Assembly: GCF_041287255.1 (NCBI RefSeq)
Contig: NZ_JBGGTX010000001.1
Span: 372,001-436,000 of the forward strand
From: Tamlana flava
GTDB lineage: Bacteria > Bacteroidota > Bacteroidia > Flavobacteriales > Flavobacteriaceae
Length of the DNA stretch: 64,000 nucleotides
Reading direction: 5' to 3'
A model generated the notes under the pieces. That model did no database searches, was not told the DNA's origin, and saw only the letters and a program-made list of their open reading frames with translations. The position numbers and the translations under genes are program-made. Shown in pieces: positions 1-8,258 of this stretch (its first letter is position 1; every line of letters starts with the position of its first letter).

Positions 1-2
1 AC

Positions 3-83
3 TCTATATACACAAGAGACTTGGATGGCCATATTGTTGAACTGACTACCCTAAAAGTAAATGAGGAAGACTTTTATAAATAA
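3..83 (+). CDS. VOC/glyoxalase-family protein, C-terminal fragment (5' end outside window)
   Basis: Only the last 26 codons are in the window, open from the left edge and ending in TAA at 81-83. The readable tail includes RDLDGHIVEL, which matches the closing strand of vicinal-oxygen-chelate (glyoxalase/bleomycin-resistance) domains, where the usual form is D-P-D-G-H-x-x-E and the Glu is a metal ligand. The following lipoprotein gene starts 15 nt later on the same strand. Substrate cannot be judged from this fragment. The family call rests on one short motif. Confidence 0.6.
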   Translation, partial: SIYTRDLDGHIVELTTLKVNEEDFYK

Positions 84-97
84 AAACTAAAAATAAG

Positions 98-838
98 ATG
101 ATTTTCAATCACATATCAAAGGCACTTTTTGCTTTTTGCTTCTTAGCATTGTTCAATTGTTCTTCAAAAAGTCAAGAAACTGCAGACTCCAAGATAGATT
201 TGGGGTTTAACAGCTTTCTTTACTTTGAGAATAACAATGCATTTGATAGCCAAAAAAGCACAATCGAAACCAAGGTAAAAGAAGCTGTTTCAGTGGTAAA
301 CGCAAAAATGCCTACCGAAAATATCAACATTAAGATTAGGGCTTCCGCAACAAATGTAATTCCTGAAATTGACATTGGAGGTTTTAACCCCAACGCCAAT
401 GAAGTTATTGTGTCCATAAATCCAAATTTTGCTAACCTAAACCAATCTATTTCAAATGAATTGGGCCCCACCATAGCTCACGAAATGCACCATGCAAAAA
501 GAAGGCGTTCTGTTGGTTATGGCAGTAGTTTATTACAGGCTATGGTGACAGAAGGGTTGGCCGATTCTTTTTCTGTTGAAATTTTCGGTATTGCCCCTCC
601 TATTTGGTGCACCGCTCTTTCAACTAGCGATTTAGAATATTGGAAAGAAACAGCAAGTTCCATTTGGAATGACACTACGTATAACCATGATGAATGGTTT
701 TTTGGGGTCTCTAATGATATACCGCGCTGGACAGGATATTCCGTCGGCTTTAAATTAGCGCAAGATTATTTAGAACAAAATCCATCCTTGAGAGCTTCAG
801 ATGTGGTTGATGAACCTGCCAGCTCATTTGTTGAATAA
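98..838 (+). CDS. DUF2268-type putative zinc-protease lipoprotein
   Basis: A 246-residue protein with a lipoprotein signal: a hydrophobic stretch at residues 8-19, then Cys21 in LFNC, a lipobox form tolerated in Bacteroidetes. An HExxH zinc-peptidase motif (AHEMHHAKRR) begins at His128, followed by VTEGLADSFSVEIFG, where the Glu is a candidate third metal ligand. This arrangement is typical of DUF2268 predicted Zn-dependent proteases. It is probably anchored to the cell envelope. The substrate is unknown, and proteolytic activity is inferred from the motif only. It lies 15 nt after the VOC-protein fragment, so the two may be co-transcribed. Confidence 0.72.
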   Translation: MIFNHISKALFAFCFLALFNCSSKSQETADSKIDLGFNSFLYFENNNAFDSQKSTIETKVKEAVSVVNAKMPTENINIKIRASATNVIPEIDIGGFNPNANEVIVSINPNFANLNQSISNELGPTIAHEMHHAKRRRSVGYGSSLLQAMVTEGLADSFSVEIFGIAPPIWCTALSTSDLEYWKETASSIWNDTTYNHDEWFFGVSNDIPRWTGYSVGFKLAQDYLEQNPSLRASDVVDEPASSFVE

Positions 839-989
839 ATTCAAAAAATGACAACAATGTATAACCACAATTACGGCATCTGCCTGCCTCTATCAAGGAT
901 TTGACGACCATTCAGCCTCGCTTCAGTTTAGCTTATAACCAGCTAAAATAGTTTCACAAAATCTCTAAATTAGTAGAAAATTCATTTTA

Positions 990-1460
990 ATGAAACAAAC
1001 CGAACAACTCGCCAATAGACTTCGACAAGTAATTCTAAATGGAACATGGATTGCAAACACCAATTTTAAACACCAATTAAAGGATTTAGAATGGAAAATG
1101 GCCACTACCAGAGTAGAGTCTCTTAATTCAATTGCCGTTTTAGCACAACACATCCATTATTATATAAGCGGAGTAAAAAATGTTTTTATAAACGGAGAAC
1201 TTAATATTAGAGATAAATACAGCTTTGATTTTACTCCCATTGAATCCGAATCCGGTTGGGAAACATTTTTAAGTAGGTTTTGGAACGACACAGAACAACT
1301 AGCTGATTTAATAGAAAAAATATCGGAAGAACTGCTAAATCAAGATTTTGTTAATAAAAAATATGGCACATACCATAGAAACATTGATGGACTTATTGGG
1401 CATAGCTATTACCATCTTGGTCAGATTGTAATGATAAAAAAAATAATTCTCGGTCAATAA
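990..1460 (+). CDS. DinB/DUF1572-like putative metal-dependent protein
   Basis: A 156-residue cytoplasmic protein with the four-helix layout of the DinB superfamily. The first conserved His region is LAQHIHYYISG near residue 50. The C-terminal one is GLIGHSYYHLGQIVMIKK near residues 133-150, carrying the paired His that normally complete the metal triad. DinB-like proteins are thiol-dependent metalloenzymes (for example bacillithiol S-transferases) or damage-inducible proteins of unknown role. A bacillithiol deacetylase gene lies about 0.3 kb downstream on the other strand, so a bacillithiol-linked role is possible but inferred. No signal peptide. Confidence 0.65.
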   Translation: MKQTEQLANRLRQVILNGTWIANTNFKHQLKDLEWKMATTRVESLNSIAVLAQHIHYYISGVKNVFINGELNIRDKYSFDFTPIESESGWETFLSRFWNDTEQLADLIEKISEELLNQDFVNKKYGTYHRNIDGLIGHSYYHLGQIVMIKKIILGQ

Positions 1461-1497
1461 AACGGTATACCAAAAACCAAAATTTAAAGAACAAAAA

Positions 1498-1523
1498 AAG
1501 CCTTTCAACGTATTGAAAGGCTT
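1498..1523 (-). terminator. Rho-independent terminator of tRNA-His
   Basis: An 11-bp perfect stem (AAGCCTTTCAA and TTGAAAGGCTT) around a CGTA loop. Read on -, it lies about 10 nt past the tRNA 3' end and is followed by a T run. It may also stop + strand transcripts from the DinB-like gene, but the + side tail is less T-rich. Confidence 0.85.
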
Positions 1524-1533
1524 GGTCTTTTTG

Positions 1534-1608
1534 GGTGGAAGATCGGTCTCGAACCGACGACCTCCTGAACCACAATCAGGCGCTCTAACCAACTGAGCTA
1601 CAACCACC
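1534..1608 (-). tRNA. tRNA-His (GTG anticodon)
   Basis: On - the sequence folds as a cloverleaf: D stem GCTC/GAGC, anticodon stem CCTGA/TCAGG around loop TTGTGGT (anticodon GTG), T stem GTCGG/CCGAT around TTCGAGA. An extra G sits at position -1 opposite C73, the hallmark of tRNA-His. CCA is not fully encoded. The acceptor stem pairs at positions 1-4 and 7, but 5:68 and 6:67 are both U-U as written. A TAnnTTTG promoter lies upstream and a strong terminator downstream, so this is a working transcription unit. Confidence 0.93.
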
Positions 1609-1705
1609 ATGTTTTTTATTTTAAAACTTTAAAAAAGTTTTGCAAAAGGAAAGCTCTCACCAACCGTTAAAAGCTACCCTGTAAAGCGCATTATAAATGC
1701 GAGTG

Positions 1706-1736
1706 CAAATGTAAATCTTTTCAATGGTATCTACAA
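1706..1736 (-). promoter_or_regulatory. Bacteroidetes-type promoter of tRNA-His
   Basis: On - there is a TTG (-33) followed after 20 nt by TACATTTG (-7), matching the Bacteroidetes sigma-A consensus TTG-N17-23-TAnnTTTG. It predicts an approximately 90-nt leader before the tRNA. The leader contains a short CGCATT/AATGCG hairpin. Confidence 0.6.
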
Positions 1737-1789
1737 AGACTTTTTTAATATTTCTAATGAAAATATAATAAAAGATTCTGCAAGCCGAC

Positions 1790-2512
1790 CTACTTTAAAT
1801 CAAACAAACTGTCGACAGCAACATTACGTTCTGCGGTAAAACCTTCGGCATGCTCTACTCCTATCAAACGCCCTAGATCCCTAGCCCTGTAAATAATGCT
1901 ATCTGTAAAGTTTTTGCTTGATATTGGGGTTTGGGGCTCTTGGCTTTCCTCATTGTAAAATTGGGTTTTAAAGGCCAGAACAGCTTCCATCTTTTGGTCA
2001 ATATAACCGGTTATATCAACAACTACATCAGGTTCAATATTTTTCCACTGTATAAAATGGTAAACGTGCTTCGGTCTCCAAGCGTTCTGTGGTTTACCAT
2101 CTAGATTAGTTTCAATTTTAACCAATCCACTTAAAAAACAGGCATCACTGGCCAGTTTACTAGCTTTTCCGTGATCAATATGCCTATCATCCACAGCATT
2201 GCACAGAACGATTTCAGGTTGGTATTTCCTTATAATCTTGATAATTTCTAATTGGTGCACTTTATCGTTGGTAAAAAAGCCGTCGGCAAACCTAAGGTTC
2301 TCCCTAACCAAAACACCAAGTATCTTTGCTGAATTTGCAGCTTCTATATCCCGCGTTTCTGCCGAACCCCTAGTGCCAAGTTCTCCTCTGGTCAAATCCA
2401 AAATGCCAACTTTTCTTCCACGGGCCACTTCTTTTGCTATGGTGCCGCCACAACCTAACTCAACATCATCTGGGTGCGCCCCTATGGCTAAAATGTCTAA
2501 TTTCATATTCAT
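1790..2512 (-). CDS. bshB1: Bacillithiol biosynthesis deacetylase BshB1
   Basis: Hydrolyses GlcNAc-malate to GlcN-malate, the second step of bacillithiol synthesis, in the cytoplasm. It is a PIG-L/LmbE-fold zinc deacetylase. AHPDDVELG spans residues 12-20 (His13 and Asp16 as expected zinc ligands) and RHIDHGKA has His111 and His114. The C-terminal region (YRARDLGRLIGVEHAEGF) is typical of BshB1 and separates it from other LmbE proteins. I start at the ATG at 2512 (240 aa). An ATG two codons later gives 238 aa, close to the usual length. An upstream extension of 18 codons looks untranslated. bshA and bshC are not in the window. Confidence 0.93.
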   Translation of the reverse strand: MNMKLDILAIGAHPDDVELGCGGTIAKEVARGRKVGILDLTRGELGTRGSAETRDIEAANSAKILGVLVRENLRFADGFFTNDKVHQLEIIKIIRKYQPEIVLCNAVDDRHIDHGKASKLASDACFLSGLVKIETNLDGKPQNAWRPKHVYHFIQWKNIEPDVVVDITGYIDQKMEAVLAFKTQFYNEESQEPQTPISSKNFTDSIIYRARDLGRLIGVEHAEGFTAERNVAVDSLFDLK

Positions 2513-2679
2513 TTCTTTTGATTTTTGGGTCACTTTTTTAGCAATTGCCACAAAAATTTGCAACAAAAAACTCAGTAATCTTAAAACCTGTTATTACGCA
2601 AACGTATTCGTAAATGTATTTAACATTTTTTAGGCCATAAATATACTAATAATTGAAAAATGAGCAGTAGCCTCAAAGC

Positions 2680-2693
2680 ATGACATTTGTCAT
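2680..2693. promoter_or_regulatory. 14-bp palindrome upstream of the SLC13 permease gene
   Basis: ATGACATTTGTCAT is a perfect palindrome about 85 nt before the permease start and in the divergent gap facing bshB1. Its TGAY-N4-RTCA layout resembles CRP/FNR-family half-site spacing. It could control the permease, and pckA through read-through. The regulator is not known. Confidence 0.4.
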
Positions 2694-2777
2694 AATAATT
2701 AGATACCTCCATCTGTAATTTTACAATGTAATTCTGAGGCACTGTACAACGTGCCAAAATTAAAAAGAAAACAAGAA

Positions 2778-4619
2778 ATGATCTATTTAATGCTTGCCAT
2801 ATTAGTTGTTACCATTGCCCTCTTTGTTTGGGGAAAGTTTCCGCCAGACATTGTGGCATTGATATCTATGATTACGCTTTTCTTAACCGGCATTTTGGAC
2901 GCTAAAGAAACCTTAAGTGGCTTTAGCAACCCAACAGTAATTATGATTGCCGCTCTGTTCATTATCGGTGAGGGAATTGCGCAAACCGGTTGGACCGCCC
3001 TTGCTGGTAAGAAATTTGTTGAATGGGCAGGAAAAAGCGTTCCTAAACTCTTGGTCATTGTAACACTTGGTGCCGGCGTTTTATCGGGTTTTGTTAGTAA
3101 TACAGGTACTGTAGCTACGCTGATGCCTCTTACCATTTCATCTGCTTGGAGTATTGGCACATTGCCATCAAAAATGTTAATGCCCGTTGCTTTTGGTTCA
3201 AACACAGGCGGTTTATTGACATTAACCGGTACTCCTCCAAATATTATTGCAAGCAATGCTTTGATTGATGCAGGGTTTGAAGGTTTTTCATTTTTTGAAT
3301 TCGGTCTTATTGGTGTTCCCTTACTCATCGTGGCCTTGTTATACTTTAGATATATAGGCTATAAATTATTGCCAAAAAACAAAACCAATAACAAACCGGT
3401 AAATATTGAATCTACCTTACACAATTGGATAGAAGCCTATAAAGTTGACACTGGTTACTACAGACTTCGTGTTCGATCTATTTCTCCATTGTTGAATACG
3501 CAACTAAAGGATTGGGACTTCGAAAAAAACTACAATGTATCCATCATTAGAATAAAAAGAAGACACCCTAACGTTCTAAAAAAGATACCAACGTTTATTG
3601 AATTTCCAGACCCAAATACCGAGTTTCTTTACCACGATATCATAACGGTTAAAGGAGAAACCGATGCCATCAATAAAATAATGATTACGTTCAGATTAGG
3701 TCTGTTACCCCTTGAACCCATCACTGATGAGCTTAAGCACAACTTAATCAATCAAGAGGTTGGCATGACTGAAGTAATTGTAAACCCAAACTCCATTTTG
3801 GTTGGAAGAAAATACAAACTAGGAGATTATTTTAAAAGATTTGGCATCCAACTTTTGGCAGCCTCAAGAAACAATAAAGCTTTACAGGAAAATGAAATTA
3901 CCGTAAAAGCAGGAGATGCCTTTTTATTGAGAGGTAGTTGGGAACATATTGAAGACCTTAAAAACCAACATGAAAACTTAGTTATAATTGGAAGTCCTGA
4001 GGGTATGGCCAAAAATGTTGAAAACCTTAATACTAAATCATTCATTGCCATGGGTGCACTTATACTCATGATTGTATTAATGGTATTGAATGCTGTACCA
4101 GGTTCCATTGCAGCGCTAATTTCAGCTGGGGTTGTTCTTTTAACAGGTTGTGTGCCAATATCCAAAGCCTATAAAGGCATTAGCTGGACCAGTGTAGTTA
4201 TGATTGCCGCCATGATACCCATGGGTATTGCACTACAAAAAACAGGTACTGCGCAAGTTATTGCAAACGGCTTGGTAGACTATTTAGGCTCAATACACCC
4301 CATTTTATTGTTGGGTGGTGTTTTCTTACTTACAACAACATTCAGTCAAGTAATAAACAACTCAGCTACTGCCGTACTTATGGCACCTATAGCCATACTT
4401 GCTGCCAGTTCACTGAATTTATCGCCAGCCCCATTTATGATTGTGGTTGCCATAAGCGCATCAACAGCTTTTTTAACACCAATTGGCACCACAACAAATG
4501 CCATGGTGATGACGGCTGGGGCTTATAAGTTTATGGACTACTTAAAAGTAGGTGCTCCGCTCCTATTATTCATTTTTATAATCACGTTGATATTAGTGCC
4601 TGTAATATGGCCATTTTAA
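2778..4619 (+). CDS. SLC13/DASS-family permease with central TrkA-C (RCK_C) domains
   Basis: An inner-membrane anion transporter. Two hydrophobic halves (roughly residues 1-200 and 420-613) flank a soluble centre with two TrkA-C-like domains. The second is visible around VIVNPNSILVGRKYKLGDYF. Family motifs include SNTGGLLTLTGTPPNIIAS in the first half and NNSATAVLMAP plus TPIGTTTNAMVM in the second. These SNT/NNSAT-type repeats bind Na+ and carboxylate or sulfate in the DASS fold. A GTG 9 codons upstream (2751) also fits, but the ATG at 2778 has a purine-rich lead. pckA follows after 36 nt, so a dicarboxylate substrate is plausible but inferred. Confidence 0.85.
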   Translation: MIYLMLAILVVTIALFVWGKFPPDIVALISMITLFLTGILDAKETLSGFSNPTVIMIAALFIIGEGIAQTGWTALAGKKFVEWAGKSVPKLLVIVTLGAGVLSGFVSNTGTVATLMPLTISSAWSIGTLPSKMLMPVAFGSNTGGLLTLTGTPPNIIASNALIDAGFEGFSFFEFGLIGVPLLIVALLYFRYIGYKLLPKNKTNNKPVNIESTLHNWIEAYKVDTGYYRLRVRSISPLLNTQLKDWDFEKNYNVSIIRIKRRHPNVLKKIPTFIEFPDPNTEFLYHDIITVKGETDAINKIMITFRLGLLPLEPITDELKHNLINQEVGMTEVIVNPNSILVGRKYKLGDYFKRFGIQLLAASRNNKALQENEITVKAGDAFLLRGSWEHIEDLKNQHENLVIIGSPEGMAKNVENLNTKSFIAMGALILMIVLMVLNAVPGSIAALISAGVVLLTGCVPISKAYKGISWTSVVMIAAMIPMGIALQKTGTAQVIANGLVDYLGSIHPILLLGGVFLLTTTFSQVINNSATAVLMAPIAILAASSLNLSPAPFMIVVAISASTAFLTPIGTTTNAMVMTAGAYKFMDYLKVGAPLLLFIFIITLILVPVIWPF

Positions 4620-4655
4620 AATAAATTTTAATAAGAACCTTAAAAATTAAATGAC

Positions 4656-6287
4656 ATGAAAGAATCAGCAACAGTAACTGCAGGTCCAGATTTAGAACAA
4701 TATGGGCTGAAAAACGTAGATGTACATTGGAACCTATCGCCTGAAGAACTGCAAAAAATAACAGTTGAAAAAGGTATGGGAAGAGAAACCGCGAACGGAA
4801 CACTTGCCATTAACACTGGTAAATTTACTGGGCGTTCACCTCAAGATAGATTTTTGGTAAAAGACGATTATACTGCAGATAAAGTTTGGTGGGGAAAAAC
4901 TAACAAACCTGTATCTCCTGAGAATTTCGATAAACTTAAAAACGAAGTTCTAAAATACCTTTCTGGAAAAGAAATTTATGCAAGAGATGGATACGTTTGT
5001 GCCGAGCCAGAATTTCGTACAAATATTAGAACCATAACTGAATTCCCTTGGTCTAACCTATTTGTTTACAACATGTTCTTAAGACCAAGCGAAAAAGAAT
5101 TGGAGAATTTTGAAGAAGATTGGTTGGTTATCGATGCACCGGGCTATGAATGTCCAGATCCTAAGGCATATGGTATTCGTCAAGGTAATTTCTCAATCAT
5201 CAACTTCACCCAAAAAATAGCTTTGGTTGGTGGATCTGCTTACACAGGTGAAATGAAAAAGGGTATTTTCTCTGCATTAAACATGATTTTACCCGTTGAA
5301 AAAAATGTATTGCCTATGCACTGTTCAGCCAACGTTGGTAAATATGGCGATACTGCCATTTTCTTCGGATTATCTGGAACAGGAAAAACTACGCTTTCAG
5401 CAGACCCTGAAAGAAAGTTAATTGGAGATGACGAACATGGCTGGACCGCAGATAACACTATCTTTAACTTTGAAGGTGGATGCTACGCTAAAGTAATAGA
5501 CCTTACAGAAGAAAAAGAACCAGATATTTTTAGAGCCATAAAACCAGGGGCCTTACTTGAAAATGTAGTGTTTAAAGATAATGGTGAACCAGATTATAAA
5601 GATAGCAGTATTACACAAAACACACGTGTAAGTTATCCTATCTACCATATTGACAACATTCAGGAAACCCTTTATGCCAATAACCCAAAGAACATTTTCT
5701 TCTTAACATGTGATGCCTTTGGTGTATTGCCTCCAGTATCAAAATTAACGCCTGGCCAAGCAGCATATCACTTTATTTCAGGGTATACCGCTAAAGTAGC
5801 TGGAACTGAAGCTGGAATTACCGAGCCTGTACCTTCGTTCTCAGCTTGTTTTGGTGAACCATTTATGCCATTGCACCCAACCGTTTACGGAGAAATGTTA
5901 AGCAAAAAAATGCAAGAAGCTGGTGTAAACGTATGGTTGATCAATACAGGATGGAGCGGCGGCGCTTATGGTGTTGGTTCTCGTATTAAATTGAAATACA
6001 CAAGAGCCATGATTACCGCAATTCTTAACGGTGAACTGGACAATGTAGATTACGAGCAAAACTTTATTTTCGGCTTATTTATGCCTAAATACTGTCCTGG
6101 TGTGCCATCAGAGATTTTAGATCCGATGAACACTTGGTTACAAAAAGGTGCTTATGTGGGGAAAGCTATTCAATTGGCGCACTCATTTCACTTAAACTTT
6201 GAGAAATTCGCACAACAAGCATCCGAACAAATTATTGAAGGAGGTCCGCTAATTGATGAACACCATCATTTACACGAACACTTTTAA
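4656..6287 (+). CDS. pckA: Phosphoenolpyruvate carboxykinase (ATP)
   Basis: Converts oxaloacetate plus ATP to PEP, CO2 and ADP, the entry step of gluconeogenesis. At 543 residues it is full length. The P-loop GLSGTGKTTLS begins at Gly238 with Lys244. It is followed by the kinase-2 motif LIGDDEHGW. The upstream substrate-binding motif NTGKFTGRSPQDRF lies near residue 50. The gene lies 36 nt after the SLC13 permease and ends at a strong terminator, so the pair may form an operon linking carboxylate uptake to gluconeogenesis. No defects seen. Confidence 0.97.
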   Translation: MKESATVTAGPDLEQYGLKNVDVHWNLSPEELQKITVEKGMGRETANGTLAINTGKFTGRSPQDRFLVKDDYTADKVWWGKTNKPVSPENFDKLKNEVLKYLSGKEIYARDGYVCAEPEFRTNIRTITEFPWSNLFVYNMFLRPSEKELENFEEDWLVIDAPGYECPDPKAYGIRQGNFSIINFTQKIALVGGSAYTGEMKKGIFSALNMILPVEKNVLPMHCSANVGKYGDTAIFFGLSGTGKTTLSADPERKLIGDDEHGWTADNTIFNFEGGCYAKVIDLTEEKEPDIFRAIKPGALLENVVFKDNGEPDYKDSSITQNTRVSYPIYHIDNIQETLYANNPKNIFFLTCDAFGVLPPVSKLTPGQAAYHFISGYTAKVAGTEAGITEPVPSFSACFGEPFMPLHPTVYGEMLSKKMQEAGVNVWLINTGWSGGAYGVGSRIKLKYTRAMITAILNGELDNVDYEQNFIFGLFMPKYCPGVPSEILDPMNTWLQKGAYVGKAIQLAHSFHLNFEKFAQQASEQIIEGGPLIDEHHHLHEHF

Positions 6288-6307
6288 TAGGTTCTTATTA
6301 ACTTCAG

Positions 6308-6333
6308 AAGGAGCTCTAAAAGAGCTCCTTTTT
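6308..6333 (+). terminator. Rho-independent terminator after pckA
   Basis: A 9-bp stem AAGGAGCTC/GAGCTCCTT with a 5-nt loop and a TTTTT tail, 20 nt after the pckA stop codon. Confidence 0.9.
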
Positions 6334-6497
6334 AATTCTATAGATTTTATAAAGAAATTAGAATAGTTCACAGAACCCTTAAAGGAATTATGCAGCTTTT
6401 GGGCAGAGCTTCTTCTCATAAAAAACAATTATAATTCCTTGACATAACAAACCATACTTCCTTCCAATTCTTAGTATATTCGCAAAAAAAAATTCAA

Positions 6498-7160
6498 ATG
6501 CTAAAAGCAATTATTTTTGATATGGATGGCGTTATTATTGATAGCGAGCCATTGCATATACGAGCTTATAATAATATGTTCAAAGAAGTTGGCATAAAGG
6601 TGTCCTCAGCACTTTATGAATCTTTTACCGGGCAATCTACCATCAATATCTGCAAACGTTTGTGCGACACTTTTAACTTAAACGAATCTCCAGAGGACTT
6701 AGTGGCTCTAAAACGTAAGCATTACAGACAGTTTTTTGATTCAGATTCTGATTTGGCGCTTATTAATGGTGTTTTAGATTTGATAAAAAGCTATCATGAA
6801 AACGGCCTAACCCTTGTATTAGGCTCATCTGCATCAATGGATGGCATTAACCTAATTTTTGAACGCTTTGATTTAAATAAATACTTTAAAGCCAAACTAA
6901 GTGGTGGTGATTTAAAACAGTCTAAACCGCACCCCGAGATTTTCATCAAGTCCGTTGAAGCTACTGGATTTCGCAAGGAAGAATGCATCGTTATTGAAGA
7001 TTCTACCAATGGTGTAGAAGCCGCCAAAGCCGCCGGTATTTTTTGCGTTGGCTATGATAGCTTTCATTCTAAAAACCAAGATTATAGCAAGGCTGATTTG
7101 GTCATAGAGAACTTTGAAGATATAGCCTTTTCAAAAATCAAAAATATTTTAAATAAGTAA
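6498..7160 (+). CDS. HAD-superfamily phosphatase (beta-phosphoglucomutase-like)
   Basis: A 220-residue cytoplasmic HAD hydrolase with cap. Motif I is DMDGVIIDSEP (nucleophile Asp8, acid Asp10), motif II is LGSSAS near residue 113, the motif III Lys is in KQSKPHPEIF near residue 140, and motif IV is IEDSTNGVEAAKAAG near residue 163. This layout is shared by sugar-phosphate phosphatases and beta-phosphoglucomutases. The exact substrate cannot be read. The gene stands alone on +, converging on mscL with an 18-nt gap that holds a small AT-rich hairpin (AAATAG/CTATTT). Confidence 0.85.
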   Translation: MLKAIIFDMDGVIIDSEPLHIRAYNNMFKEVGIKVSSALYESFTGQSTINICKRLCDTFNLNESPEDLVALKRKHYRQFFDSDSDLALINGVLDLIKSYHENGLTLVLGSSASMDGINLIFERFDLNKYFKAKLSGGDLKQSKPHPEIFIKSVEATGFRKEECIVIEDSTNGVEAAKAAGIFCVGYDSFHSKNQDYSKADLVIENFEDIAFSKIKNILNK

Positions 7161-7178
7161 AAAATAGTTTTTCCCTAT

Positions 7179-7631
7179 TTAATCCATCTTTCGATTCGCC
7201 CTTAAAAGCTTGTTTTGTTCTTCCATAAGTTCGTTTAGGTTAGAAAGCAATTCGATATCTTTTGGCGTGGCCACCGATGTGTCCTTGGAATCCTGTGCCT
7301 TGTTTTTCAATCGGTTCATAAACTTTACAACAATAAAAACGGTAAAACCAATAATTAGAAAATCAAGCACAACCTCGCCTAAAGCTCCATAACCAATGGC
7401 AACCTCATCGGTTAAAGTATTACCTGAGTCATCCAATACAGCATCTTTTAAAATAATACGTTTATCTTGGAAGTTTACACCGTTTGTCAGTAACGATAAC
7501 GGAGGAAGAAAAACCTTTTTAACCAATACATCAATAACTTTATTAAATGCTGCACCAATTATTATACCTATGGCCATGTCTATCATATTGCCTTTTACAG
7601 CAAACTCTTTAAATTCCTTTATTAATTGCAT
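7179..7631 (-). CDS. mscL: Large-conductance mechanosensitive channel MscL
   Basis: A 150-residue inner-membrane channel that opens under hypo-osmotic shock. The N-terminal signature LIKEFKEFAVKGNMIDMAIG and the first transmembrane helix (IIIGAAFNKVIDVLVK) are canonical. The periplasmic loop is at residues 45-80, the second helix at about 85-105 (VLDFLIIGFTVFIVVKFMN), and the C-terminal region ends in a helical bundle (ELLSNLNELMEEQNKLL). Its promoter and a palindrome lie upstream. Confidence 0.95.
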   Translation of the reverse strand: MQLIKEFKEFAVKGNMIDMAIGIIIGAAFNKVIDVLVKKVFLPPLSLLTNGVNFQDKRIILKDAVLDDSGNTLTDEVAIGYGALGEVVLDFLIIGFTVFIVVKFMNRLKNKAQDSKDTSVATPKDIELLSNLNELMEEQNKLLRANRKMD

Positions 7632-7653
7632 AATCCTTGTTTTTATTTAAGTA

Positions 7654-7661
7654 CAAAGATA
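7654..7661 (-). promoter_or_regulatory. -7 box of the mscL promoter
   Basis: Read on -, TATCTTTG matches the Bacteroidetes -7 consensus TAnnTTTG and lies 22 nt before the mscL start codon. No clean TTG at -33 spacing was seen. Confidence 0.5.
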
Positions 7662-7682
7662 AAAGTCAGCGCTGTATTCACC

Positions 7683-7711
7683 TATAAGTTAAACAATTGT
7701 TGTAACTTATA
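7683..7711. promoter_or_regulatory. Interrupted palindrome between mscL and the DUF4242 gene
   Basis: Arms TATAAGTT and AACTTATA flank a 13-nt centre that itself contains AACAATTGTT. It lies 22 nt upstream of the mscL -7 box and about 95 nt before the DUF4242 gene on the other strand, a good place for an operator serving one or both divergent genes. Confidence 0.4.
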
Positions 7712-7805
7712 TCACTTTTCACTCAAATCAAATGGAGTCCAGAGACCATTATAAAAACGGGGTAAATCCGAAAAACCAAAAGAGTAGGAACTAAAATTTA
7801 AGATT

Positions 7806-8078
7806 ATGCCAAAATATGTAATCGAAAGAGAGATTCCAGGGGCTGGTGATTTAACTCCTGAACAATTAAAAGGAATTTCACAAACTTCTTGTGGAGTTTT
7901 AAGAGAATTAGGACCTGAAATACAATGGGTTCACAGCTATGTAGCTAATGATAAAATTTATTGTATATACAACGCACCCAATGAAGAAATGGTTCGTGAG
8001 CATGCAAAACGAGGTGGCTTTCCTTCTAATAAAGTCAGCAAAGTATTATCAATTATTGACCCTGTTACTGCTGAGTAA
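7806..8078 (+). CDS. DUF4242-domain small protein
   Basis: A 90-residue protein with no signal peptide that fills the DUF4242 domain completely. Characteristic blocks are YVIEREIPGAGDLT at the start, IQWVHSYVANDKIYCIYNAPN in the middle and VREHAKRGGFPSNKVSKV near the end. One member (Streptomyces SCO4226) binds nickel; the wider role is unknown. It is a lone gene diverging from mscL. A second reading frame overlaps the 3' half but is weaker. Confidence 0.75.
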   Translation: MPKYVIEREIPGAGDLTPEQLKGISQTSCGVLRELGPEIQWVHSYVANDKIYCIYNAPNEEMVREHAKRGGFPSNKVSKVLSIIDPVTAE

Positions 8079-8140
8079 TCCTGCGTTCATTAAAATTAAA
8101 TTAAATCAATTCATATTTCTAAGACAACCTTAAAATCTTA

Positions 8141-8179
8141 ATTACTGGTGGACAAGCTAATTGCAAATCCACCAGTAAT
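8141..8179. repeat. Perfect 12-bp inverted repeat between convergent genes
   Basis: ATTACTGGTGGA and TCCACCAGTAAT face each other across 15 nt, between the ends of the DUF4242 gene (+) and ccsBA (-). It can form a stable hairpin but has no T run, so it is at best an atypical bidirectional terminator or an mRNA 3'-end stabiliser. Confidence 0.5.
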
Positions 8180-8258
8180 CATTAATATTGGTAAATAAAA
8201 ATCTGAGGGGATCAAAAAGAACGAAGAACTTAAAGTTTTAAATCCCATAAAACACAAA

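Noticed and set aside
2783..3328. 181-codon open frame on - inside the SLC13 permease gene
   Set aside because: Antisense shadow of a membrane-protein gene; no domain, start or promoter evidence.
7948..8133. 61-codon frame inside the 3' part of the DUF4242 gene
   Set aside because: Out-of-frame overlap with a recognised domain; no independent support.
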